Shown: one piece after another, positions 33,660 through 46,100 of the stretch | Position numbering within the stretch: position 1 is the first letter of the stretch | How the letters are laid out: each line of letters opens with the position of its first letter | Source of the DNA: Clusia tigrina | Lineage: Eukaryota; Arthropoda; Insecta; Diptera; Clusiidae | Length of the DNA stretch: 64,000 nucleotides | Direction of reading: 5' to 3' | Assembly (NCBI GenBank): GCA_920105625.2 | Contig: OV050032.1 | Span: forward strand, 11,678,807 to 11,742,806 | Made by a program: the position numbers and the translations under genes | Notes under the pieces: model-generated | The model's database searches: none | What the model was told of the DNA's origin: nothing | The model's input: only the letters and a program-made list of their open reading frames with translations

Positions 33660-34505
33660 ATACCATTTGAAATATAGAAATCCTCCTTTGGCTTCTACCT
33701 AATAAACAATTTTCCATTGGTGGAACTTTAGAACCATGAATGAAATCTCTTCATTCATTTAACGCGCTCTCTCACTCTATCTCTCTTTCCTTACCCGTAT
33801 ACGAGTATTTATATACGGTACATATGTATGTTTGCGTTTCTTCGATTATGCGCATTATGACCTACAACTTGAGTCCCCAGAGACGCACGTGGGAGTTTGA
33901 AATTTGCGAACAATTTTGCTAACTATGTACATACATATGTACATACACACATATATAAGTAATCCTCGTGTCCTATGCAACATATGTAAATAAATTTTAT
34001 TTTTTCTAGTCGAATAAGTAAGTATACATATGAACATAAGTACTAGGAAACGTATATATATACAACATAAATGCATATGTATGTACTCGTATGTATATAT
34101 AGGAAAATATAGGGTGAACTTGGAAAGGCAATAGCTTTTTTGGAATCAGTAGAATTCATTATTTTTCGATTGACTAAGTTACAAAAAATAGCAAAGAACT
34201 CTTTTCTTAGAAATTCAAGAACATCCTTCCTTAACAATAGTTTTCCACCCTTAAGCAGTATCTTTAACCCTTAGAAGAATACCCTCCAAAGAGGCGATAT
34301 TACTTTTAAAAACAATTTTAGAAATACTGCTCAAGGAATACATTGTCTCGATTTACATTTTTTCATTTCCCAGCCCAAGCACCAAAATAGTTCACTCCAG
34401 ATCAAATAAATGGGAAATATAGAATATAGCATGTATATATGAAATTCAAAGATTCCAAATGCTCTTCTACAAAATAATGAAATTTACATCGAATCAAGTA
34501 AATAT
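33660..34505. other. Intergenic DNA, nothing recognised
   Basis: AT-rich, with ACATATGTACATAC-type repeats near 33930-33945 and 34075-34100. No supported feature. Confidence 0.5.
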
Positions 34506-34507
34506 GT

Positions 34508-35640
34508 GATTAGATTAGATTAGTTATACACCGCGACCTGAAAGGTCTATTGTGATGCCCCTGTTTATTTGAAAGATGAGGATAGTCTCATCTACAGATC
34601 TTCTGTCAGGTTAATTTCCGAACAGGAATTCATATATTTTGGAAGAATCAAGTTGAGGGATCTTGCTCATATCTAAGATATATTCTCCAAAACACCGGAG
34701 TCTTTTGAGTGCCAATGGTCCGCAGTCTGTGATCAGGTGCAGTGAGGTTTCTTCACTTTCTTTACAGAATCGACAGATGGCATCTGAAGATATACCCAAC
34801 TTATTCTTATGGTAGTTGGGTCTACAGAGTCCGCTTAAAATGCCTGTGATGATTCATAATTTACTCCGAGGCATATTTATTAGCTCCTTAGCTATTTTAG
34901 GATTGAAGTCTCCCAGAAGAGCTTTGGACTGTCTTAATCCCGGATGAGTTTTCCAGGTTTGACTTCTTTTTGCATCTGTACACTTCTTCAGCAGACTGAA
35001 TGATAGTCCACAAAAGTGTTCAGGGCCGTTGAAAGGAGAGACAGCAGCCTTTCTAGCTAAGCTATTAGCAAAGAGTATACATATATAGAGGTCGCATGAC
35101 GAAGGTGGCGGGGTTTTCTAGTAAACCCCTCGAACATAAATACACGCATTGCATGTCGCTTTGTAAAATCGCCTTCACTTCCATTACACAAAATTTTGAG
35201 TGATTCAATCTCTCTGTATGGATACTCTTTGCTATCAGCCTTCTCATTTCCCTCTTCTCCTATGTAGCCTGGTATCCACATTAGAGATAACTTGTTCATA
35301 CTGCCTAGGGAGTTCAGTTTCCCAATACAGTCACATACAAGTTTATACCTCAAACTCTTGAGTGCTGCTTGACTATCGGATAGTATTACGATGTTTTTCT
35401 CCCGATATTTCCTGTCAATGTTTATCTGGGCACATCTCTCAATAGCGTGAATCTCCGCTTGGAAAATGCTTTAGAAAGAACACATTGGTTCCCAGTAGTT
35501 GGTTCCAGGCCCAAATACTCCTGCCCCAGTTCCGTCCATTATCTTAAGAGCGTCTATGTACCATAAGAGGGAATTAATATTTTCACTATCAAACTATATT
35601 TTAGGTGCAAAGGAAAATACTCGTACAACTGTGTATGCAT
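34508..35640 (-). mobile_element. LINE-E relic with RNase H domain, minus strand
   Basis: Reading down from about 35600, the RNase H domain shows MDGTGAGVFGPG, AEIHAIERCAQINI, NIVILSDSQAALKSL and WIPGYIGEEGNEKAD, so acidic residues typical of the RNase H active site are visible. Stops break the frame. After a CNGSEGDFTK segment a C-terminal block follows (AICRFCKESEETSLHLITDCG, a C-x2-C-H-C pattern), with the 3' end at GGTGTATAACTAATCTAATC. It is homologous to the plus-strand relics at 27780 and 23585. It is inactive because of frame breaks and 5' truncation. Confidence 0.8.
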
Positions 35641-36285
35641 TTATGAAATAATTTGTGGTCTCTGAGTGCAAAGGAGAGTCAGACTAATGTCCGAAAACAA
35701 CAGAACCGCCGTTTGCCTATTTAACGGATATCTGACTTAACCCTAGGCTGGCTGACTACCTGGCAGGCGGTAATTGGCCCATTAGCCATGGCCAGCTGCC
35801 ATTACGGTTTTCGTCAAGTTAGGTGTCCCATCGACTCTATAGCTGTGTGTGGGTATCATTATTAGGGTGGTCTCTTAGGAAGGAGGGGGGAGTTAATGCC
35901 TTAAAAAGTAAAAGTACCATTTTTGATTGACATAAATTAACTTTTAACTGATTTATTTAATGATTAGATTCAAATTAACAGACAATAATAATAAGGCAAC
36001 AATTGTTGATTTGTTTTGTGCTAAATTTATGATCCTTCAACAGCACAGCTATGGCACAAAGTTTTCTTCACTGCATTTTTTACATTTTTTCACACGACAA
36101 GAATGTTTTGCGCCGCTTTTTGTCGTGCTGAGGATTGCACCACGGACAGTCCTTTCGCTCCTTCTTTGCCGGTCGTGCGGATGTACTAGAGCCTGGGTAT
36201 AGTTCAGGGTAATGCGATGGTGTCTTTAATAATAAAGGTAGAATTATTTTTTATAATTACTGATACTGATATTAGGCCAGCGGCT
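35641..36285. other. Spacer between LINE-E and piggyBac relic
   Basis: Contains TTAACCCTAG at 35737-35746, which resembles a piggyBac-type TTAA junction, but no matching inverted end was found on the far side of the transposase relic. Confidence 0.4.
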
Positions 36286-36289
36286 AATG

Positions 36290-37600
36290 CACTAATTCAC
36301 ATGTGACTAATTCATTGCCCATTGCCCTGTCAAAAGCTTTCGGAATTCACGACGTTTACCCGTTTGCAGTGGGTTGGAATGATTCGTGAACAATAAATGA
36401 TCCCAGGCCAGCAACATCTAATATGTTATAAAGCATGGCTAGTGCCCAACGTTTTGTGCTACGCTTTCAAGAAGAACCAATCAACCTGGTCCATAGTATC
36501 GCCATCTGCTTTATTTTCGTTGTTATCCAGAAGGTCTGTTGACAGTAAAATTACGGCTTCGTTTTTTTTTTTTTGGAGGAAATGAGCACAATGTCTCCTC
36601 CAGCTGACGATTCCTCGACCTTTCGTACTCCTCCGGGATAAACCGTTTGTTGGAGCGGACAGTGCCCACAATTGCGAATTTCAGTGTACGCAGTTCTTCA
36701 GCCAAGGCCAAAGAAGTGAAGAAATTGTCGTCATAAATTGTACGTTCGATTCCGTGGTACTTTCATGCCAAAGATAACACCACTCGATTGCGCTGCTGCA
36801 CATATCGTAAGTCGCCTGCCAATTTGCCTGTCTCACCCTTCAGTGGATAATTGTTGCTCGCATCACAGATTCACCATATCTTGATTCCTGGCTTGGAATG
36901 GATGTACTGTGCAAAGCGCATGCGGCCTCGTTTTGGAAGCAATTGCTCATCAACAGTGAGTTTCGGCGTTTAGCATTATCCAATGGTCGTCGATGGCTGC
37001 AGATTTCCTCAATTCCGCATGTTCCAGTCGGGTGGCTCCATTATCACGCCGAATGTAGCGTACGAAGAGCTTGAAGCGCTTGAAGGACATATTGGCTTTG
37101 TAGATGTTATGGTGATACGGCTTCCAAAACTCTTTAGTTGGCTGTGAATTCGAATTGAACACACAAAAAAATAAAAATAATCCGAAGAACGCATACTCAC
37201 GGATCTCATTCTCATTTGTTTCTGTCCAAACTCCTGCAGTCGAATTAGGATGGACTATATTCCAATCGCTTATGATGCTCATCTCTGGAGTAACAACTTT
37301 TTTGAATATGTTGATTGGACTTACTGCATAACTAGGATAGGGCCACTTCTGGCGCCGCTTCATCAGGCTGGATATAGTCTTCATCAGCATCATCGTCACC
37401 TCCGAACGGATCGTCTTCTTCATCCTCATTTTTCTTACTTGCAAACACCGCGGCCAATCTATCCTCAGTGAGCTGCTGCCGGTCTGTCGGCAGACTGGAA
37501 AATTTTTATTTAGAACCATATCCAGGTCATCCCGCACTTGACATGGTTGAATTGTTGAAGGCATTCAAGCGGTGATAGATTTAAAATTTTACAGATCATT
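36290..37600 (-). pseudogene. piggyBac-family transposase pseudogene
   Basis: On the minus strand from about 37564 down, the acidic N-terminal part is followed by NEIREYAFFGLFLFF, PTKEFWKPYHHNIYKANMS, RFKLFVRYIRRD and AAIDDHWIM, the conserved order of the DDE_Tnp_1_7 domain. Continuing in broken frames, TVDEQLLPKRGRMRFAQYI lies at about 36955-36900 and IYDDNFFTSLALAEELRTL at about 36740-36690. IVGTVRSNKRFIPEEYE follows, then RWALAMLYNILDVAG at about 36450-36400. The Asp residues of VDEQ and YDDNFF sit where catalytic Asp residues occur in this family. At least two in-frame stops and frameshifts are present. Terminal repeats were not identified. Confidence 0.87.
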
Positions 37601-38230
37601 GACAACCGGAGATCGAATTCAGCGGTGTAAAGAATTAAGTTGGAAATGGAGAAAAATTCTACGGGCAACTGAATAATTTATAAGGTTATAAATTGGCTCT
37701 TAACAGCCTTCATTAAAGCTTTATAAGGACTTGTAATGTTTTTTTTTTTATAGAGCATTAAGTGTTCCTATAAAGGCGACACGAATGTAAAACATGGAAA
37801 ACTTTAAATTTTGGTGGGATAGAGCCCGGATGACGATGACTATGGTACGTAAAAAACATTTCGCTGTGTGGTAATAAAATGAGTCAATCAATTTTTTGGT
37901 TGCTGCTTCGAATGCTTTAATCTGAGTCTACTTATGAAGTGCAGTTAAAAAATGTCTGAAACTGGATGCGCAATGGTTAGGGTGGCAGACAAAATAAGCA
38001 CACTTGAGAGATGATACTAGCAAAGGCACTTCTAGTATTAATTAATCTAAAGATGCAGTGGCAGGCAATCAATCCTCTAGAGCTTCTATTCCTTGCCAAC
38101 AGTACTATGCAGACACCTCCATAAGTCAATACTCGTATCTCAATAACCAAACTGGGAGTTTTTCTTTTCGCCTTTCATTTCAGTATAAATCAGCCCAAGT
38201 AGCCTAGTGTTGAGCTCTTCAATCGGCAAT
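37601..38230. other. Spacer, nothing recognised
   Basis: No supported gene or repeat end. A second end for the piggyBac relic was looked for here without success. Confidence 0.45.
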
Positions 38231-38473
38231 AATAATAATGTTGATGATAGAATAGAACCGTATTTGAATGCCTCTAACATCCTCCCTTTACACAGTTGAA
38301 GGCCCGAAAAATAATCGTATATCAATACCACTTCTTTTCTTTTGGGTATTCTCTCAGCTCAGGGCAAACCATTTGCAATCTCCTTAAACGCAGACGCAAC
38401 CCTTGCCGAAGTCATGCACCACCCAATAATATAATAATAATAACAATAATAATGTTGATGATAGAATAGAACC
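38231..38473. repeat. 29-base direct repeats flanking a 185-base segment
   Basis: The same 29 bases, starting AATAATAATGTTGATGATAG, occur at 38231-38259 and 38445-38473. The segment between them ends in ATAATATAATAATAATAAC, a (TAA)n-like tail. This suits a short, 5'-truncated retroelement insertion with a long target duplication, although a tandem duplication cannot be excluded. Confidence 0.65.
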
Positions 38474-38479
38474 TTCTTC

Positions 38480-39910
38480 ATATTACTCTACATTCCTCAT
38501 CACTCATATTTGCAAATACTCGCATAGCCGCACTTGTGCGAAGTGTCTTCACATGTGCGAGTATAGGAAACAGAACTGGACCATTCACATCCCTGCCTGC
38601 TTCCATATGCATGCGTTCAACCAAAGCATATACTCGTACTGTGTTTTGTAAAATTTGCAATAATTTGTAATATTTATTGATTTATTTTAGTTTTTATATT
38701 TGAATACAGTGATTGCTTGAAAATTTCTCTTGTAAATAAATGCTTGACAACTGTTGTGCTCGGAGAAATGCATATATTCCTCATTAGTAGGGATTGTACC
38801 GTTTGTGGCCGCACATTAAATGTTTTACTTATTTACACTTAAAAGGCAATAATCATTACAAATGGTTCAATGAGTTTAATTCATTTTGTTTTTAATTTAA
38901 ATGCTTATTAATTATCGATGTTTAATAAGAGCAGAATTTTGACATACGAGTGTGGTACAAAAAGTTCACCCATTCAGGCAGTCAGGCCGCAGTGGAGATA
39001 TTATCGATCAATCCCAAAAGTGAATACCAAACCCAATATTCCGACATTAATCGATGGCAAGATTCTAAATGGATGTTGTATGATAAATGGTGAAAAACAA
39101 TAATAAACGCAAGATACGAGGCCTGAGGTCAGTGACAGACGCCTTTACAATAAACCAATCGAACTGACGATTTCTAACCATGTGGCCTACATCATAAGTA
39201 TCAACGCATTATCAACCATCTGGGGGGCGGTCGTGGTAAAAACCTTCTCTTTACGCACTACTACACTATCACCACATTGATATTATACCAGAAAATCATC
39301 CCTTGCAAGAATGAAGAGGAACAGGCAATTAGTAGGAGATGAACCAAGCGAAAGTCCATGAAACTTAGGCAATTAGATAAATACAGTGAAAAGATTTGAA
39401 ATGAGGTGTTTGTTGTTGCTCTTTATTTGGAACGTGCGAACTTTTTGAACCACCCTCGTATTTAAGTTTATCCTTTACTTTTTAGAAATTTAATATTAAA
39501 ACTAAGCTAAAAATGAAATGAAAATAAATAATTGGAAAATGTTGCATTTTGAGAACGATCTAACGTACGTACGCACACACACACGCACAATTGCCATCAT
39601 CGCTAGAGCAAAGGACATACTCGTGCACACGCTCGTTCGCAAGACCACTTCGGAATATGTTCAATTTGGCTCATATGCTCGATATGTACATATTGTCATT
39701 TGTGCAGAGCATCGTAGGTACTCTGGCAGTCAGTTCAGTAGTCCTTCGCTAGCAAGGAGGCAATTACATGTAAGGGGTGTGCCTTCAAATTTGGAATAAA
39801 TAAACTTAAAAACTAATTGTAGGCGAATGGAATGAAAAATTTGATGTCTAGTAGTTGAGAAGCGTCTGCAAATTAGCACAACTCAAATTGTTATTCTTAT
39901 TCTTAAAGGA
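38480..39910. other. Intergenic DNA, nothing recognised
   Basis: No supported coding or RNA feature. Part of this may be downstream of the LDLa-repeat gene. Confidence 0.45.
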
Positions 39911-39912
39911 AG

Positions 39913-40018
<106 letters not shown>

Positions 40019-40124
40019 AGGCAGTGCCACTAGAAATTTTTGTTTAAGTGAGTCCCAAATTGAATTGCGGTATATTCTACGTTGTGATGCCGTAGAGTGT
40101 TAGACATGCTTGAAGTCATTCAAT

Positions 40125-43100
40125 CTACAACAATGGCATCAGGCGATGTCTGGCAAAGTAGGAGGGCAGTGTTTCACTAGCAGGTGCAGGACATCCTGTA
40201 AAACATACTGATGTATTAACATAAACAATTAAATTAAAACTGATTCTGCTTACTGCAAACAGCGCAAGTCTGCTCGTCCGTGCCATCACCGCAGCCATCT
40301 CGACCCGAGCACACAATTGCTGTCGAACGACAACGGCCATTGCTGCATCTGTGTGGGCAGTAGGCGGCTACATCAGGGCGACCCATTAAAACGCCGGTAT
40401 TCCACAGTTGCAGGAGATTCGGAATTAAGCGAGACCTGCAGAGATGCGGGGGCTCGTCGCTGCCATCTCTGCAGGATATGATGGCATTGCAGTACTCATA
40501 CTCTGGCAGGCATTCGCCGCTGTTGCAGCGAAACGTGTGCGGCGGACATGCACCTGACTTCAATGCATTGCAGCCGATTTCATCCTCGCCATGCAAACAT
40601 TGGCTACGACCGTCACATAATGCAGCTTTCGAAATGCAACGACCACTGCCTTTACAATGGAATGCTTCGGCAGGACAAGTTTGGTTCAAACGAGCATTGA
40701 ACATGCACTCCTCATCGGAGCCGTCAGTGCAGTCGGGACGACCGTCGCACACGAAGAACCACGAGATGCAAACACCACTAGAACGGCACTATCAATGAAA
40801 AACAAGAGTTAAAGTTATTCTGGGGCTAGTGATGAATTTGATTTAATGAATGACTTACTTGGAACGTGCTAACACTGCAGCCAGTACGTTCGGCACTGCA
40901 CATGTGTCTGCTGGGTGTGGTGAGAGCAGCAGCGCAATCGCAGACGCCTTTGGAGTTACAGACTGTGTTAGGATCCGACAACTGGCACTGTTTGTCGTTG
41001 AAGCAAGCCAAACCCAAGGATACAGCCTCCAGGCCTAGTTCTACACGCTTACGTATTTCTGCTCAGATAGAAACATTTTAAAGTTCGCACTTTCTCATGC
41101 CTCTCGCATCTTGTCTGATTATAAAATTACCTGTTGTTGGCTTTGTGGTTAAGGTGTTCTCGACTCCAGGTAAATCGATGGCTGGTTCTGGTGTTGGCTC
41201 ATACTCAGCTGTAGCTTCGGCTATGAATGGCTTGAGCGTGGTGACAACAGGTGCGGCTGGTTCCATCAAAGTGACGCGACTGGCCAGACCCAGCATAGTT
41301 TGAGTTGTGATTTCCATAATATCGCTTGGATCGGCGGTAGCTTCCTCATTGCCGCTTTGTTGTGTTACAGAAATAGGTTCCGATTCAGAAGCAGTTGTGG
41401 TCTCCACCACCAAATTGTCAGACTCCAATTCCTGCGGAGATGAATGCAATTCGTCCATCGACATATCGAAAGGCAACTCATCTGGAGAAAGTGTGACCTC
41501 AGGGTCCTCTTTATTAGTGTGGTCCATAGTTGGCGCAGCTGTCACAAAAAGCTGCGAAGTGTCAGCATTATTTACAATAATTTCATTCTCGGTCCGTTTA
41601 GTGTCATCATTGATTTCCGGGTAGAATGTGATGAGCTTATCCCCAGCCTCACTTTGGAGCTCTGTGGTAGTCTCTTCTATATTTGCTTGTGTTATGACTT
41701 TCTCCTCAGATATATTCGAATCCTCGGCTATTAAATCGTGTATTTCCTCTTCAGCATTATTTTGAGATATATAATCCTCAGATTTCAACTCATTCTCCGT
41801 TTGATCGTTGTTGAGGATGCCATCTAATTGCACGGGTGCATCTAGCAGTTCAGGCCTGTTCGTGTTCACTTCCTCGTCCATAAGATCACTTAGTATGTCG
41901 GCGATGGACTCGCTTTCTTTAAAATCTTCACTTTGGACCTCCTCGCTAATTATATACGGCAGCTGTTCTTGGTCTGTCTTGATGTTTGTCACCTCATTTA
42001 AGTCTGGGTGATCTTGAATGGTCCCAGCATGGTCATTATTAGAACTTTCTGTGTCGACTAATGGAATATGCTCATTTTCCGCCTGTTCAAAACTATCAAG
42101 ATTAATGTAGTCTAATTCTGGTTGATGAGTTGTTGTTTCTTCAGTCTCGGTCAAATTGTCTTCCGAATTATTCACGAACTTTTCGCCGCTGGTATTTTGT
42201 ATGCTTGAATTTTCAGTATGTGCCAATTGTCCCAATAAGATAGGGAACTCATCTATACTTAGTCCTTGGTGCTCAAGTGAATTAAATTTGGTTGCTTGAA
42301 TACTTTCAGCTCCTTCGATTATATTATCTGACTCGTTATGAAATTGATTGTGAACTTCCGCGTCATCTTCAGAGGTCTTCTCATCACTCAGTTGGGAAAG
42401 GTTCACAATATTCTCCTTCGGTAATTTAGTAACCATTTCCCTGACAGGTTCAATATCATATTCTTGCATTGCTGGCGTACTTTCTTCGGGTTGTACAGTA
42501 CTTTCGCGTTCTAAAGTCGGGAGCTCCTCATACTTAATCGATTCCTCATTGTCCATCTGTATTGGCAGTTTACTGTCAACGTTCATAGACGTTGATTTTT
42601 CCAAGTCATCGTCCTGTTGTAATGTCGTTGTGGGAGCTGAAATATTTTCCGATGATCCAAAAGCGTCTGTAATTGCTTCTGTATGATCTGTAACCACCTT
42701 TGTAACAGCCTCTGTAACCGATTCGTGTTGCTCTACGATAATTTTGTGATTGACGGGTAATCCAGTCATTGCCGATAACTTGTTATTATTTGCTTGCGCT
42801 GTCATATCACCATCTAAAGTAGTTTGTTTTGCATCCTCTGAAGACTCATGTTGATGTGATGTTGCCTCTTCAACGACTTCATCGACATCACTGATTTCGT
42901 TGAAAGAGTCATGAGCACCGTTTGAGGGTTCGTCGATGTTTTGCGGCACGTCTTCAAATGTGATTTCCTCGTTTTCCGTTTGGCTTACATCATTATTATA
43001 TTTATCCTCGTTTAGCTTGTTTAACTCATTCTTAGCATTTGCAACAAAATGCAGACCAGTTTCTGATGGGATGATGATTGCCTCGGGAGATGCTTCCACA

Positions 43101-46100
43101 ACTTGCTGCACGAATGTATCGCTTTCGATTTCAGCTTTTTTGTTGTCATCGTGATTGTTTCCGATATAGTTGTTGTTGTTGTTGTTGTGATTGTTGTAGT
43201 TGTAGTTGTTGTAAATGTTGTTGTAGTTGTTGTTGGTATCACTGCTTTCAAACTCTATCTGGTGATATTCGGCAGTAGTTACATCAGATTCGCTGGTCTG
43301 TCCAGTAGTTTGTCCCACTTCCAGAGAATGCACTGTGTCATCGATTGCTGTGGCTTCTTCCACTTTAATAGACTCATTGAAGTCTTCCGCTTCATGCTCA
43401 GAATTTTCCAATTCATCTTGTGTTTCATAGTCAAATTTCATAGTATCATTACCCAATTCTTCGGTGTCTTGGTCTTCATCTTCGTTGCCGTAAAAGTCGT
43501 CTTTATGTTCCTTACTGTCTGTGGCAGCTGCTACGGCAATTGTAGTATCTTCTGGTACAGTTTCAGCTTGCTGAGTGTCAGTGACATGATCCTCAGAATA
43601 TTCATCATCGATTTTATAGGGATAGTCGTCAGCGACGACAGCATCTTGTGCAACTAAAGACATTTCATCGACGGCCGGTAGCAGAGAAATACCCTCAGTG
43701 GAGACATCAGCTGGTGTTAGCATATGTGGTAAAGTTGTTGTATCGATATCAGCCACTGGTGCTGATGGCACATCAGTCTGGAGATGTATACCGGATGGTT
43801 CATCTTCATGGAACGTCGTCTCCAAGGTTTCCTGTGCTAGAAGCTGCTCCTGTTCTAAAGCCGCTTCCTGTTCCGCTCCTGTTTCTGGTTCCTGAAGCTT
43901 TAGCGCATCCGATTCTGTTTCTTCAATTATCAATTCCGGAATTGGCACCTCAGTTGTCGTTGACGTGAAGGCTGTTGGCGATGTTGTTGATATTGTTGTT
44001 AATGTTATTGAAGATGTTACTGTTGAAGGCTCTGTTGATGTCATCGTCGACGATATGTTGGTCGGTTCTGATGTTGTCGAGGTTGATGGACTTGTTGTAG
44101 CAGACGTAGTTGAAGAGGGTTTCAAATGTGCGGTAGTTGAAGTCGCCAGCTCTGCATTGTTCACGCACAATCCGGCATTTAGTTTAGTGGGTGCAGTGCA
44201 CTGGCAACGTCCAAATAAATTCGGTATAAGGAAATCGCAATGGGTGCTCGTATCAAACATCTGGCAATGAGCGTGACTGTAGCAAACGGCGCCAGGATGT
44301 GCAGCTGAAAGTATAGATAAAATATGGATTTAAAATGTTGGCTATTTCTACATGCAAAACCAATGAGAAAAACAATAACATCAAATAAGAATTTCGCAAA
44401 TGTTAATTTGACGCGGCAAAGTCGAAGCCTCAAACACTTTAATTTGAAAATGTTTGAAATTTTTCCGGAATTCCTAGCGATTGCAAATTGACTTGCGCGA
44501 ACATAATAACTGCAATAAAAACATCTTCACATTCCACTTGTAAATTCCAGTTAATTCTCTACATTTTCCGAACCCCAATTGCCCCATGCTGTACATTAGC
44601 TCACAGCTGCTGTTATGCTTGTTATTGTGGCTGATGTTGCTGCTGCCGTTGCCGCTGTGGCAGTGGCTGCGGCTGCGGCTGCGGTTGCGGCTGTATGTGG
44701 TTTGTGCCGCACCTGTGCAAAATCTCAGTTACGCTGACCTACTTCGCTTAACCTGGAGGCAAAGAGTAGCGCAACCTGTTTTCACTTGTACAAAGCTGCC
44801 GCTGTTATTGTTATTATTGCGGCGGCTGATGTTGCGCCGCTTTTTATTGTCCATATTACGAGTACACTCACTGCACAATTCAATTGTCGGCCGCACCGAA
44901 AGCAAGTCTCCTAGTTTGCAGACAGAGGGCAACGTCACTGATCGTGGAAGTCAATACCTTCCGCATTGGTACCATATGCGCGCTGCTTGCTATTTCAGGG
45001 GGCTGCATATTTATAACGTGATTGGTTGCAGCGCACTTCATTACATCGATCAGCGTGTGTCCGTTCAATTTTGAACTTACAATGAGCGAGCGGACCGAAC
45101 ACAGCATGATGCACTTGAAAAATGCCGACAATATAAAAACCAGTTTCTCCCCTAAGAGAGGTGCAGATGAATCCGAATGTCGCAATATGGGATTGTCGCC
45201 AGACGCCAAATGGAACAGTGAGGAACGAACTGAGAAAGAGAGATGGAGACATAGAGAAAGAGAGAGAGCGAGAGATGATGAGAGAGATGGAGCCCTAGAT
45301 CAATAATTGCAATGAGAGCAGTCGACAAAACAAAAAATAAAATAACAGGTCTACTCGTGCATGATAATGATGAAAATGCACAACTTGACGTATGAGTATC
45401 GAATAGTACGTAGTCGAATACGTACGCATGCTACCGCTACAATAATACTCCCAACGACAAGAACAGTAGCGGCAGGAAGCCATGAATAAAACCTCAAAGT
45501 CCACAGAAAGAAGCAATCCGCTTACAGATATGTATGCAGACAGACAGGCTCTCAGACTCTTAACCCAATGAATTTAATTTCGTTGATCGATCGTTCGCTA
45601 GCGTGTGGATTGCATGCGGTATGCGCATGCTCATGCGCATGTGTTGTATTGCATTATGCGGTGTGTGTGTGACAGGTTTTTCATGCACTCACTGTTGCCG
45701 GCTGTTCTCGCTGATGCCCCAATTCGAACTGGCAGTCAGTGTGTTTGATGTATTCGCATTTCCTGTGAACTGGCGCACTTGCACTAAAAACTAGTAAACA
45801 GTAAAAAAATCATATATTTGTATATACAAATATGTGAATACACGCAAAAAGAAACTTTGTGTTTTTCTCTTGCGAACGGAAATGAAAAAGTTTGTTCAGC
45901 GATTTGCATATGGAATGCAACATGGAAGTGCAACACTGTTTGTCTACATTAAGCTAGATTTAAAGTCACTTTAGTTGCTGCTTTCCAGTTCAGCTGAAAA
46001 TGAAACTCCGCTCTTTAGAAAATGAGAGGGTGTGAACCTATTTCCATGCAGGGGTGATGCTTTATTATTTTTTCAATCGAATTTATAACATTTTGATTTC

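Noticed and set aside
41097..43968. Long plus-strand frames over the LDLa linker exon
   Set aside because: They are antisense shadows of a low-complexity coding exon; the minus frame is spliced, in phase and domain-bearing.
44586..45074. Leucine-rich plus-strand frame in the LDLa intron
   Set aside because: It derives from a GCTGCG/TTGCTG simple repeat and has no supporting splice or domain evidence.
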